Of a stretch of DNA of 64,000 nt, positions 14,942 through 23,477 are shown one piece after another. Location of the stretch: the NCBI RefSeq assembly GCF_001971725.1, contig NZ_CP019388.1, positions 1,612,001-1,676,000 of the forward strand, given 5' to 3'. The notes below the pieces were generated by a model. It was not told the DNA's origin and made no database searches. It saw only the letters and a program-made list of their open reading frames with translations. The first letter of the stretch is position 1. Each line of letters begins with the position of its first letter. Origin of the DNA: Winogradskyella sp. J14-2 (GTDB lineage Bacteria; Bacteroidota; Bacteroidia; Flavobacteriales; Flavobacteriaceae). A program made the position numbers and the translations under genes.

Positions 14942-16258
14942 ATGAGTACAAAAACAATTCCTTATGTACCAAACAAGGTAAAGGACATGTCGTTAGCGGC
15001 TTGGGGAAGAAAAGAGATTGAATTAGCCGAAGCAGAAATGCCAGGTTTAATGAGCTTACGTGAAGAGTATAAAAACGAGCAACCGTTAAAAGGTGCACGT
15101 ATTGCAGGTTGTTTGCACATGACCATACAAACTGCTGTTTTAATTGAAACTTTACAAGCATTAGGTGCAGAGGTAACTTGGAGTTCTTGTAACATTTTCT
15201 CTACTCAAGATCAAGCTGCTGCTGCCGTTGCTGAGGCTGGAACTGCTGTTTATGCTTGGAAAGATATGACAGAAGAAGAGTTTGACTGGTGTATAGAACA
15301 GACCTTATTTTTTGGAGAAGACCGCAAGCCATTAAACATGATTTTGGATGATGGTGGAGATTTAACAAATATGGTCTTAGATAAATACCCAGAATTAGCT
15401 TCTGGAATTAAAGGTCTATCTGAAGAAACTACAACAGGTGTGCACCGTTTATACGAGCGTGTTAAAAACGGAACATTACCAATGCCTGCAATTAATGTAA
15501 ACGACTCGGTTACTAAATCTAAATTTGATAACAAGTATGGTTGTCGCGAAAGTGCTGTAGATGCTATTCGTCGCGCAACAGACGTTATGTTAGCTGGTAA
15601 ACGTGTTGTAGTTTGTGGTTACGGAGATGTTGGTAAAGGTACTGCTGCGTCTTTCAAAGGAGCAGGAAGTATTGTAACAGTAACTGAGATTGATCCAATC
15701 TGTGCATTACAAGCTGCAATGGACGGTTTTGAAGTTAAAAAATTAGAAACTGTAGTTGGTAATGCAGATATCGTAATTACTACAACTGGAAACAAAGACA
15801 TTGTACGTGCAGAGCACTTTAAAGCAATGAAAGATAAAACCATAGTTTGTAACATTGGGCATTTTGATAACGAAATACAAATGGCTTGGTTAAACGAAAA
15901 CTATGGCAACACTAAAAACACGATTAAACCTCAAGTAGATAAATATACTATTGATGGTAATGATATTATCATTTTAGCTGAAGGACGTTTAGTAAACCTA
16001 GGTTGTGCCACTGGTCATCCAAGTTTTGTAATGAGTAACTCTTTTACTAACCAAACGTTAGCGCAAATAGAACTTTGGAACCACTCTGATAAGTACAACA
16101 ATGAAGTGTACATGTTACCGAAGCATTTAGATGAAAAAGTAGCTAAATTACACTTAGAAAAAATTGGTGTTGAGCTTACAGAACTTAAGCAAGACCAGGC
16201 TGAATATATTGGCGTAACAGTTGAAGGTCCTTTTAAACCAGAACACTACAGATATTAA
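14942..16258 (+). CDS. ahcY: Adenosylhomocysteinase
   Basis: 438 residues from the ATG at 14942. The frame is open upstream to 14837, but the family N-terminus ([21 protein letters not shown]) fits this start. It splits S-adenosylhomocysteine to adenosine and homocysteine, keeping methylation running. Visible are the substrate-domain [13 protein letters not shown], the NAD-binding glycine motif [12 protein letters not shown] near residue 220, the late GHPSFVMS, and the family C-terminus KPEHYRY with its NAD-binding Lys/Tyr. The protein is cytosolic. The next gene is a DNA methyltransferase, but as part of a separate acquired cassette. Confidence 0.97.
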   Translation: MSTKTIPYVPNKVKDMSLAAWGRKEIELAEAEMPGLMSLREEYKNEQPLKGARIAGCLHMTIQTAVLIETLQALGAEVTWSSCNIFSTQDQAAAAVAEAGTAVYAWKDMTEEEFDWCIEQTLFFGEDRKPLNMILDDGGDLTNMVLDKYPELASGIKGLSEETTTGVHRLYERVKNGTLPMPAINVNDSVTKSKFDNKYGCRESAVDAIRRATDVMLAGKRVVVCGYGDVGKGTAASFKGAGSIVTVTEIDPICALQAAMDGFEVKKLETVVGNADIVITTTGNKDIVRAEHFKAMKDKTIVCNIGHFDNEIQMAWLNENYGNTKNTIKPQVDKYTIDGNDIIILAEGRLVNLGCATGHPSFVMSNSFTNQTLAQIELWNHSDKYNNEVYMLPKHLDEKVAKLHLEKIGVELTELKQDQAEYIGVTVEGPFKPEHYRY

Positions 16259-16260
16259 GA

Positions 16261-16280
16261 ATTCCTGCTTTCGCAGGAAT
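16261..16280. repeat. Palindromic intergenic element after ahcY
   Basis: ATTCCTGC-TTTC-GCAGGAAT forms a perfect 8-bp hairpin starting 2 nt after the ahcY stop. It has no U-tract. It resembles short dispersed palindromes of marine Flavobacteriaceae and is the left neighbour of the restriction-modification cassette. Confidence 0.6.
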
Positions 16281-16297
16281 CTCAAATTCCAAAAGTT

Positions 16298-16329
16298 AAA
16301 TCCCAAGCAGAAATGTTTGGGATTTTTTT
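16298..16329 (+). terminator. ahcY terminator
   Basis: AAATCCCAA pairs with TTGGGATTT around a ~10-nt loop, followed by a T-run up to 16329. It is the second hairpin after the ahcY stop. Confidence 0.8.
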
Positions 16330-16365
16330 GTTAATAACTTAATTTTAAACTTAACTTTAATACAT

Positions 16366-16390
16366 TAAATTTGTAACCATATATAAGGTT
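16366..16390 (+). promoter_or_regulatory. Promoter -7 box and near-palindromic operator of the methyltransferase
   Basis: TAAATTTG (16366-16373) matches TAnnTTTG. It is followed at once by AACCATATATAAGGTT (16375-16390), symmetric at 14 of 16 positions. The site overlaps the expected transcription start, 8 nt before the ATG. A repressor bound here would block the gene, and the HTH at the N-terminus of the enzyme is the obvious candidate. Confidence 0.4.
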
Positions 16391-16397
16391 GTATAAT

Positions 16398-17669
16398 ATG
16401 GTTATTAAAGATTATTACTCGATTTCTGAAGCTGCTAAAATACTTGATAAAAACCCAGAAACATTAAGAAGATGGGATAATGAAGGTAGACTCAAGGCTG
16501 TGCGTGAACCTATAAGCAACTATCGTGTTTATAAAAAAGAGCAGTTAGAAATATTTCCTGAATATAAATCTTATTTTGATAAACTTGATGAAGGTAATTA
16601 CGTTGAAGCACTTAAAGAATTTCAAGTTTTGGAGTTATTCGCAGGTGCTGGCGGATTGGCAATTGGAATGGAAAAAGCAGGTCTTAAATGCAAAGCACTA
16701 AACGAAATTGACAAATGGGCTTGTAAAACACTTCGTACCAATAGACCTAATTGGAATGTCATAGAAGAGGATATTAAAAATATTGATTTTTCCAGCTATA
16801 GAGGAGAAGTAGATGTGGTCACTGGTGGTTTTCCTTGTCAAGCATTTAGTTATGCTGGAAAAAAACTTGGTCTGGAAGATGCTCGTGGGACATTATTTTA
16901 TGAATTTGCTAGAGCTGTTCAAGAAACACAACCAAAAATTTGTATAGGCGAAAATGTACGAGGTCTTTTGAGCCATGATGGAGGAAAAACACTTGAAGGC
17001 ATGATGTCTATCTTAGATGAGATTGGATACAGAGTAGTTTTGCCTGTCAAGGTTTTAAAAGCAATTAATTACAATGTGCCTCAAAAAAGAGAACGTTTAA
17101 TTTTGGTTGCGGTTAGAAAAGACATAGGTATTGATTATTTATATCCAAAGCCTTTTTCGGAAATATACACATTGAAGGATGCACTAAAAAAAGGCTCACT
17201 TTACGACAGAAAAGTTCCTAAGTCTAAAGGAGCATCATACCCAGAACATAAGAAAAAGGTTTTAGATTTAGTTCCGCCTAAAGGATATTGGCGAGATTTG
17301 CCCTTGAATATCCAAAAAGAGTATATGCAAAAAAGTTTTTACTTAGGTGGTGGTAAAACAGGAATGGCGAGACGTATTGGATGGGATGAACCTTGTCTAA
17401 CACTAACCTGTAGTCCTGCCCAGAAACAGACCGAACGTTGTCATCCGGATGAAACTAGACCATTTACGGTGAGAGAATATGCCAGAATCCAAACTTTTCC
17501 AGATGAATGGAAATTTGAAGGCTCAATATCTCAGCAATACAAACAAATCGGTAATGCGGTTCCTGTAAATCTAGCCAAAGAGATTGGGTATTCTATCATT
17601 TCTTTTCTAAATAAAACTTTAGAAGTTAAAAAACAGGATTCGAAGAAAAATATTTCAATTGCTATTTAA
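16398..17669 (+). CDS. DNA (cytosine-5) methyltransferase with N-terminal MerR-like HTH
   Basis: 423 residues from the ATG at 16398; a TTG at 16389 is in frame. Residues 6-55 are an excisionase/MerR-type winged helix (YSISEAAKILDKNPETLRRW). The methyltransferase starts at 77: motif I LELFAGAGGLAIG, catalytic Cys147 in GGFPCQAFS, ENV at 185-187, motif VIII QKRERLILV and motif X GNAVPVNLAKEIG. It protects the host from the endonuclease on the other strand. A GGNCC target is inferred from the Eco47II-type partner. The HTH may let the enzyme regulate its own gene. The stop overlaps the convergent endonuclease gene by 15 nt. Confidence 0.95.
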   Translation: MVIKDYYSISEAAKILDKNPETLRRWDNEGRLKAVREPISNYRVYKKEQLEIFPEYKSYFDKLDEGNYVEALKEFQVLELFAGAGGLAIGMEKAGLKCKALNEIDKWACKTLRTNRPNWNVIEEDIKNIDFSSYRGEVDVVTGGFPCQAFSYAGKKLGLEDARGTLFYEFARAVQETQPKICIGENVRGLLSHDGGKTLEGMMSILDEIGYRVVLPVKVLKAINYNVPQKRERLILVAVRKDIGIDYLYPKPFSEIYTLKDALKKGSLYDRKVPKSKGASYPEHKKKVLDLVPPKGYWRDLPLNIQKEYMQKSFYLGGGKTGMARRIGWDEPCLTLTCSPAQKQTERCHPDETRPFTVREYARIQTFPDEWKFEGSISQQYKQIGNAVPVNLAKEIGYSIISFLNKTLEVKKQDSKKNISIAI

Positions 17670-18434
17670 TTCATCAAAACCTTCATAATGATAAAAATTC
17701 TCAAAAGTAATTTCGTCTAAAATTGTTCTTTTCGATTTTTTAGCACTTTCAGAAATGTCATTTAGAATACTATTTTCTTTTATTTCCTTACTTTCTACAG
17801 ATGCTAAAAATTTATTGACCGCTTCAGGCAGAACTTTGTAAAGTTTAAACAGTGCATTTTTATCACCAGTCAATAATCCATAAAACCTATCACCTGAAAT
17901 CATATAAACTCTACTATGGCTATACTCTTTCCCATTAATGATTGCTTGCCATCTCTTTTCAAAACTCTTTTTAGCTAATATTTGCACTAAATAACATTTA
18001 GCCTTTTTATTATCATCTGCAAATCTTGCCAATTTTTGAAAAGCGCTCTCAGCAGAACTACTGTTCATTGTATTATGCTTATTTTTAATTTCTGCAAAAA
18101 GTGAATCATCATCAGCTTTTATATCATAACCACTTAACTTACCACTACTGAAGCCTTTTACACCTCCTAATATTTCTTCATGAAAAGTACCAATAGCATT
18201 ATTTACAGACTTATCTATTTGTCTTGTCATTTCAACTTTAATTAAATCTTCCTCAGATATATCGTTGAATTTTGAATCAAAAGTTAATTTAAAAGTGTCT
18301 ACCTTATTATTGTAAAATTTAACTTTCGTAAAAGCCTTTTTTGCTTGCTGATAAGAACTATAAAGATTAGAAATACAACTCATTAAATGCTCATCTGACA
18401 CAAAATCTACATATTTATTTTTTGATTGACTCAT
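17655..18434 (-). CDS. Type II restriction endonuclease, Eco47II family
   Basis: 259 residues. The PD-(D/E)xK core is visible as Asp104 in SGYDIKADDDS and Glu115-x-Lys117 in FAEIKNKHNTMNSSS. This block plus EYSHSRVYMISGDRFYGLLTG near residue 170 matches the Eco47II/Sau96I-type family, which cuts GGNCC. Specificity is inferred by family. It is convergent with the methyltransferase gene (15-nt overlap) and divergent from vsr (24-nt gap). Its promoter must lie partly inside vsr. Confidence 0.9.
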   Translation of the reverse strand: MSQSKNKYVDFVSDEHLMSCISNLYSSYQQAKKAFTKVKFYNNKVDTFKLTFDSKFNDISEEDLIKVEMTRQIDKSVNNAIGTFHEEILGGVKGFSSGKLSGYDIKADDDSLFAEIKNKHNTMNSSSAESAFQKLARFADDNKKAKCYLVQILAKKSFEKRWQAIINGKEYSHSRVYMISGDRFYGLLTGDKNALFKLYKVLPEAVNKFLASVESKEIKENSILNDISESAKKSKRTILDEITFENFYHYEGFDELNSN

Positions 18435-18458
18435 TTTCTATTAAATTAAAGAGTAATT

Positions 18459-18938
18459 ATGTCCTACGAAGATAAAAAAATAAAAGTCCCAAGATTCAAC
18501 GAGGAATCTGGTTTCTATACCACAAAGAAGCGCTCTAAAATTATGAGTAAAATTCGTGGTAAAGATACTAAGCCAGAACACCAGTTTAGAAAAGCACTTT
18601 GGAAAGAAGGTGTAAGATACAGGGTTGATAGTAAAACATTACCTGGACGACCAGACGTAAGCATTAAAAAGTATAAACTGGCTATTTTTATTGATGGCGA
18701 ATTTTGGCACGGCTATAATTGGGATGAGCGTAAACCAACCATAAAAAGCAATCGTGGATTTTGGATTCCTAAGATAGAACGCAATATGCAACGTGACAGA
18801 GAAGTGAACCAACAACTAAAGGAAATAGACTTTACAGTCTTTCGGTTTTGGACGCACGAGGTCAAGGATAACCTTAAAACTTGCATTAACGATGTGATGA
18901 TGTATTTGGATTTGGCAAAAGGAAATACCACCATTTAA
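18459..18938 (+). CDS. vsr: Very short patch repair endonuclease Vsr
   Basis: 159 residues. KRSKIMSKIRGKDTKPEHQFRKAL, then the catalytic VDSKTLPGRPDVSIKKYKLAIF and FIDGEFWHGYNW, are Vsr hallmarks, including the zinc-site His/Cys area. Vsr nicks next to the T of T:G mismatches made when 5-methylcytosine deaminates, so it offsets the mutagenic cost of the neighbouring C5-methyltransferase. It is near the family length. It begins 24 nt from the divergent endonuclease start and ends the cassette. Confidence 0.94.
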   Translation: MSYEDKKIKVPRFNEESGFYTTKKRSKIMSKIRGKDTKPEHQFRKALWKEGVRYRVDSKTLPGRPDVSIKKYKLAIFIDGEFWHGYNWDERKPTIKSNRGFWIPKIERNMQRDREVNQQLKEIDFTVFRFWTHEVKDNLKTCINDVMMYLDLAKGNTTI

Positions 18939-18940
18939 AT

Positions 18941-18995
18941 TGGTTCTCGATACAAAATTCTTTGCAAGTATTTCACTCGAACTGACGTCTCAACT
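18941..18995. repeat. Dispersed-repeat-like sequence at the right edge of the RM cassette
   Basis: GGTTCTCGATACAAAATTC followed by TCACTCGAACTGACG lies just after vsr. The second part reads on the other strand as TTCGAGTGA, close to the TCGAAGTGA of the repeat at 35229-35253. I take it as a member of the same family of short intergenic repeats. This is a weak call. Confidence 0.35.
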
Positions 18996-19013
18996 TCAAT
19001 GTATTTCACAAAA

Positions 19014-19043
19014 AACCTCACAAACATTGGTGATTGTGAGGTT
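19014..19043. terminator. Hairpin terminator between vsr and the S46 peptidase
   Basis: AACCTCACAA pairs with TTGTGAGGTT (10 bp) around a 10-nt loop. Upstream A5 serves as the U-tract on the minus strand, which suits the peptidase gene ending at 19066. On the plus strand the tail is CAATTTT, which is weaker. Confidence 0.7.
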
Positions 19044-19065
19044 CAATTTTATAAATAATATATTA

Positions 19066-21153
19066 CTACTTCTTCGGATGCACTAACTTCATTTCATCAA
19101 TTAAGTGTTTTGCACCAGCATATTTATCGACGATAAAAAGCACATAGCGTAAATCTACCATTATGTTGCGGCAGATTTCTGGGTCGTAGTTCATATCACT
19201 CATTGTACCTTCCCAAACACGGTCAAAGTTTAAACCTACCAAATTCCCTTCGGCATCAATGGCCGGACTACCAGAATTACCACCAGTCGTGTGGTTTGTT
19301 CCTAAAAAGCAAACAGGCATATCACCATTGCTATCAGCATATTGACCATAATCCTTGGCTTCATAAAGGTCGATTAGCTTTTGAGGTACATCAAACTCAT
19401 AATCACCTGGCACATACTTTTCCATGACGCCTTTGAGATGGCTCACAGGCTCATAATACACAGCATCTCTTGGTGAATACCCTCTTACTTGACCATAAGT
19501 AACGCGCAACGTACTATTTGCATCTGGGAAATAACGCTCGTTTGGTAAGGCTTTCATTAAAGCCGTCATATACTCAGTTTGTAATGCTGAAATACTTTCA
19601 TTTTTTTGTTGAAATTCTGCGTCAATCGTAGTAAAAAATTCATCAATGATTGGTTTCGCATAAGCATAAGCCGCATCATTGTTTAAGTTTTTAATCACAG
19701 TTTTGGCATCACCTTCTAATAATTTTAAAGCCGAATCTAAATCCGTAAATGCCGTTTTATCATAGATTGAAGCATCAACTGGTTTTCCATATAATGGCAT
19801 TACATTTAAATACACACCTTTATCTACATTGGCATCAAAGTTTTTCAGAATACCTTCAAAACGGCCTTTTAGACTTGCTTTGGCACGTTCTAAACTTTCA
19901 GGATTTGCCAAAAGTGCTTGCTCAACCTGATACGCTCTAAAGGTTATTTGCATCAACTCACTTGTTACCAAAAAGACTTCAACAAAATTTCTTCGCTTAA
20001 TATTTATTGGACCAAATTCTTTGTAAAGCTTATCAAACTCAGGTAAAATATGACCATACTTTGCCTCTAGTCCATTTTCCTTTAATGCTTTTTTAAAAGT
20101 TGCTTCAAATTCACGACGCTTAGCTACAGCATCACTTTTTTCAATACCTAAGTTTTCACCAATCCACTTTTTCCAGGCGTTTGCAATTCTGGCTTGTTTA
20201 GACGCATACTTAATACGCACCTCATCGCTGGCTTTCATATTGGCATCAATCACTTTTAAAGCCGCTTCTCTAATTTCGATATTTGTTGGGTTGAATTCCT
20301 TAGTAATATGCTCAATCGCTACAGCTGGCAGATATTCATTGGTACGACCAGGAAAGCCAAAAACCATTGTAAAATCGCCTTCTTCAACACCATCTAAGGA
20401 CACTGGCAAATAATGCTTTGGTTTGTAAGGCACATTGTCTTTGCTGTATTTTGCTGGTCTGTTATTCTTATCGGCATAAATTCTGAACATAGAAAAATCG
20501 CCTGTATGTCTCGGAAACACCCAGTTATCTGTATCGCTACCAAACTTACCAATACTGCTTGGTGGTGCACCAACCAATCTAATATCTTCAAAACGTTCAG
20601 TTACAAATAAGAAATACTGATTACCTTCGTAAAACGACTTTGTTTTAACGTCTTGCCATTTTTCTTTTGGCCAGGATGCCATTGCAGCATTGCTGTTTCT
20701 GGTAATTAAGGATTGTTTTTCCTTTTCAGTCATAGTTTCGTTTACGCCATTTAAAACAGTATCTGTAACATCGTGAATGCTTACAATAAACTCAATAAAC
20801 AACCCTTCATTTGGTAGTTCTTCTTCGAGAGACATTGCCCAAAATCCATTTTTTATATAATCGTTTTCTAAAGACGAATGCGACTGAATCTGGCTAAATC
20901 CACAGTGATGATTGGTAAGCACTAAACCTTTGTCAGAAATCACTTCGCTGGTACAACCACCATTAAAATGACCAATAGCGTCCTTAAGACTAGAATTGTT
21001 AACATCGTAAATGTCTTTGGCAGTTAATTTACTACCAAGGCTTTGCATTTCGTCTTCATTCATGCCTTCTAAAAGTGAGGGAATCCACATACCGCCTTGT
21101 TGAGCAGACACCTGAAAAACAACAAAAAAACAGAGTAATTTTATGAATCGCAT
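19066..21153 (-). CDS. S46 family dipeptidyl-peptidase, DPP11-like
   Basis: 695 residues from the ATG at 21153, which gives a clean signal peptide (MRFIKLLCFFVVFQVSAQ). The frame is open 14 codons further. It releases dipeptides from peptides in the periplasm. The chymotrypsin-like halves are visible: LTNHHCGFSQIQ with the catalytic His near residue 83, and TTGGNSGSPAIDAEG with the catalytic Ser near residue 640. The S1-pocket region reads LNFDRVWEG. In this family an Arg at that place goes with Asp/Glu specificity (DPP11) and a Gly with DPP7. Length is normal. Confidence 0.93.
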   Translation of the reverse strand: MRFIKLLCFFVVFQVSAQQGGMWIPSLLEGMNEDEMQSLGSKLTAKDIYDVNNSSLKDAIGHFNGGCTSEVISDKGLVLTNHHCGFSQIQSHSSLENDYIKNGFWAMSLEEELPNEGLFIEFIVSIHDVTDTVLNGVNETMTEKEKQSLITRNSNAAMASWPKEKWQDVKTKSFYEGNQYFLFVTERFEDIRLVGAPPSSIGKFGSDTDNWVFPRHTGDFSMFRIYADKNNRPAKYSKDNVPYKPKHYLPVSLDGVEEGDFTMVFGFPGRTNEYLPAVAIEHITKEFNPTNIEIREAALKVIDANMKASDEVRIKYASKQARIANAWKKWIGENLGIEKSDAVAKRREFEATFKKALKENGLEAKYGHILPEFDKLYKEFGPINIKRRNFVEVFLVTSELMQITFRAYQVEQALLANPESLERAKASLKGRFEGILKNFDANVDKGVYLNVMPLYGKPVDASIYDKTAFTDLDSALKLLEGDAKTVIKNLNNDAAYAYAKPIIDEFFTTIDAEFQQKNESISALQTEYMTALMKALPNERYFPDANSTLRVTYGQVRGYSPRDAVYYEPVSHLKGVMEKYVPGDYEFDVPQKLIDLYEAKDYGQYADSNGDMPVCFLGTNHTTGGNSGSPAIDAEGNLVGLNFDRVWEGTMSDMNYDPEICRNIMVDLRYVLFIVDKYAGAKHLIDEMKLVHPKK

Positions 21154-21232
21154 AATATATATTTTATTGATTTTGTAAAGATAGAAAAAGCACATTTTAT
21201 ATCTTTAAAACTTATAGAATTAAAACTGCAGT

Positions 21233-22378
21233 ATGATAAAACACCAATCTAAACTACCCAATGTAGGCACTACCATTTTTACGGTGATGAGTGCATTGGC
21301 CAACGAATATAAAGCCTTAAACCTATCGCAAGGTTTCCCAAATTATCCTAGTCCACAACAATTAAATGACTTGGTTGCCAAGGCAATGTACAAAGGTTAC
21401 AACCAGTACGCACCAATGCCTGGCAACTTGGATTTGCGCTTGGCCATTGCGAATAAATTCCAACAACTTTACAACACAAGTTATCATCCAGATACCGAAA
21501 TCACAGTTACTGCTGGTGCAACACAAGCTATCTATACAATCATTTCGGCTTTTGTAAAACCAAATGATGAAGTCATCATTTTTAAACCTGCTTACGATTG
21601 TTATCAACCTGCCATTGAAGTTAATGGCGGAAAGACGATTTCTATTCAATTATCTGCACCAGGCTATAGCGTGAATTGGGAAGAAGTGGCTTCAAAAATT
21701 TCGTCTAAAACCAAGATGATAATCATCAATACACCTCATAATCCTAGTGGTACCATTTGGTCTGAAGAGGATATGCTTCGGCTTGAAAAATTAACCAAAA
21801 ACACCGACATCATCGTTTTAAGTGACGAAGTTTACGAGCATATTGTTTTTGATAACGAACAGCACCACAGTGCTTGCAAGTTTCCAGATTTAAAAGCACG
21901 AAGTTTTATTACAGCTTCCTTTGGCAAAACATTTCATAATACAGGTTGGAAAATAGGCTACTGTTGCGCACCTAAAGATTTAATGAACGAGTTTAGAAAA
22001 GTACACCAATTCAATGTGTTTTCTGTAAATCATCCTGCTCAAAAAGGCATTGCAGATTATATGACTGATGCTGAAACTTATCTTAGTTTGAACGCTTTCT
22101 TTCAGCAAAAACGTGATTTATTTTTGAATTTAATTGCAGAATCTCGTTTTAAATTCACACCATCAAAAGGTACGTATTTTCAGGTGTTAGATTATTCTGA
22201 AATTACCGATGAATACGATGTAGATTTTGCCAAACGGCTTACTAAAGAATTTAAAATAGCTTCGATTCCGCTTTCAGTATTTAATGAAAATAACAAAGAT
22301 GACAAAGTGCTTCGATTTTGCTTTGCCAAAACTGATGAAACTTTAGTAAAAGCAGCAGAAGTGCTAAACAGAATATAA
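21233..22378 (+). CDS. PLP-dependent aminotransferase, methionine/glutamine type (YbdL-like)
   Basis: 381 residues, fold type I class I/II aminotransferase. It shows LSQGFPNYPSPQQL at the N-terminus, GATQAIYTII, NTPHNPSGTIW, SDEVYEHIVF and the PLP-lysine segment SFGKTFHNTGWKIGYC near residue 238. It is closest in motif layout to methionine aminotransferase YbdL and glutamine transaminase K/KAT relatives. An omega-amidase gene lies 1.1 kb downstream in the same direction, a pairing known in the salvage of methionine-derived 2-oxo acids. Confidence 0.9.
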   Translation: MIKHQSKLPNVGTTIFTVMSALANEYKALNLSQGFPNYPSPQQLNDLVAKAMYKGYNQYAPMPGNLDLRLAIANKFQQLYNTSYHPDTEITVTAGATQAIYTIISAFVKPNDEVIIFKPAYDCYQPAIEVNGGKTISIQLSAPGYSVNWEEVASKISSKTKMIIINTPHNPSGTIWSEEDMLRLEKLTKNTDIIVLSDEVYEHIVFDNEQHHSACKFPDLKARSFITASFGKTFHNTGWKIGYCCAPKDLMNEFRKVHQFNVFSVNHPAQKGIADYMTDAETYLSLNAFFQQKRDLFLNLIAESRFKFTPSKGTYFQVLDYSEITDEYDVDFAKRLTKEFKIASIPLSVFNENNKDDKVLRFCFAKTDETLVKAAEVLNRI

Positions 22379-22459
22379 ATGTTAAAACTATTGTAAATGA
22401 TGTGACTTTGTCTGTTTTTTTGTGTTTAATAAACGTACAACAAAGAATATTAAAAAATC

Positions 22460-22984
22460 ATGAAAGCACTAAATTACTTATATATATTGCTTGCTATCTT
22501 AGCAACATCTTGCGGTAGTTATGAAAAAGTTATTGCAAACGATGGTACTGTATATGAAGTTAAAGGAAACAAGATTAAGTTAAACGGAGAAGAGGTTACC
22601 GAAAATCTAAGCTATAAGGAGCAGGCAGAAATTAAACAGCTACTGGCCGATAAAATTGAAGAAAGAAAAGCTGCCGAAAAAAAACAAAAAGAACTTGAGA
22701 ACCAAAAAGAGCGCCAAGAAGAAATAGAAAGAGAAGCTAAAGAAAAGCAAGAAGCCTTAGAGGAAAAAAAAGAAGCTCTAGAAGATAAATTAAAAGCAAA
22801 AAAAGAAGCTAGAGAAAATTATATTGAGTTAAAAAGAAAGTATGATAAAGAATTGAGAAGTTTTAAAAAATTAAAGCGAAAAGGAGAACTCTCTCCCAAC
22901 GATATTAAAGATTGGGAAGCTAAACTAAGTGATTTAAAAACAAAAACAACTTCTGCAAGAGCAGAACTAAAAAAGTTTGATTAA
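22460..22984 (+). CDS. Coiled-coil lipoprotein, paralogue of the next gene
   Basis: 174 residues. The lipobox is ATSC (Cys18). A short conserved head follows (GTVYEVKGNKIKLNGEEVTE), then a long Lys/Glu coiled coil (about 55-130) and a tail with KGELSPNDIKDWEAKLSDL. The same head and tail occur in the gene immediately downstream, so the pair arose by duplication. This copy is lipid-anchored and the other is free. Function is unknown. Confidence 0.75.
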   Translation: MKALNYLYILLAILATSCGSYEKVIANDGTVYEVKGNKIKLNGEEVTENLSYKEQAEIKQLLADKIEERKAAEKKQKELENQKERQEEIEREAKEKQEALEEKKEALEDKLKAKKEARENYIELKRKYDKELRSFKKLKRKGELSPNDIKDWEAKLSDLKTKTTSARAELKKFD

Positions 22985-22988
22985 AAAG

Positions 22989-23477
22989 ATGAAATATTTT
23001 ACACTACTATTATTTTTTGTGTTCTCCATATCTGGTTTTTCACAGAAAATTGAAAAAGAAGGTAAGGTCTACGACGTTAAAAATGAAAAAATCTACCTAA
23101 ACGGCAAAGATATTACTCAAACATTACATCCAGAACACAAAGATGCTATTCTAGAACAAGCCCAAGCAATAAATGCAAAAAACAAAGCGAAGAAAGACAC
23201 AGAAAAAGAGACCAAGAAGTTAGAAAAAGAAAAGAAAAAAGCCGAAAAGGGTCAAAAAAAAGCCGAGAAAGCACAAAAGAAAGCTGAGAAGGCTTTAAAA
23301 AAATCAGAAAAACTTCAGAAGAATTATAAAAAAGCACAAGACCATCTTAAAAAAGCCCAAAAGAAATACGAAAAGTTAAAAAAGAAAGGTAAATTATCTC
23401 CTGTAGACGAAGCGAAGTGGTTAGATAAAATTGAAAAGCTTACCCAAAAAGTAGACAAAGCTAAAGGAAAACTATAA
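22989..23477 (+). CDS. Secreted coiled-coil protein, paralogue of the preceding lipoprotein
   Basis: 162 residues from the ATG at 22989; a TTG at 22977 would overlap the previous gene. It has a Sec signal (ending SISGFSQ), then GKVYDVKNEKIYLNGKDITQ, a Lys/Ala/Glu coiled coil with repeats of KKAEKAQ, and a KGKLSPVDEAKWLDKIEKL tail. Head and tail align with the neighbour, but there is no lipobox. Very Lys-rich. It ends directly at the start of the omega-amidase gene, so the genes are probably co-transcribed. Confidence 0.75.
   Translation: MKYFTLLLFFVFSISGFSQKIEKEGKVYDVKNEKIYLNGKDITQTLHPEHKDAILEQAQAINAKNKAKKDTEKETKKLEKEKKKAEKGQKKAEKAQKKAEKALKKSEKLQKNYKKAQDHLKKAQKKYEKLKKKGKLSPVDEAKWLDKIEKLTQKVDKAKGKL

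Noticed and set aside
17655..17669. Frameshift or sequencing error at the methyltransferase/endonuclease junction
   Set aside because: Both reading frames reach normal C-termini. A 15-nt tail-to-tail overlap is common in compact RM systems, and similar overlaps occur at 1647, 5540, 24241 and 42662.
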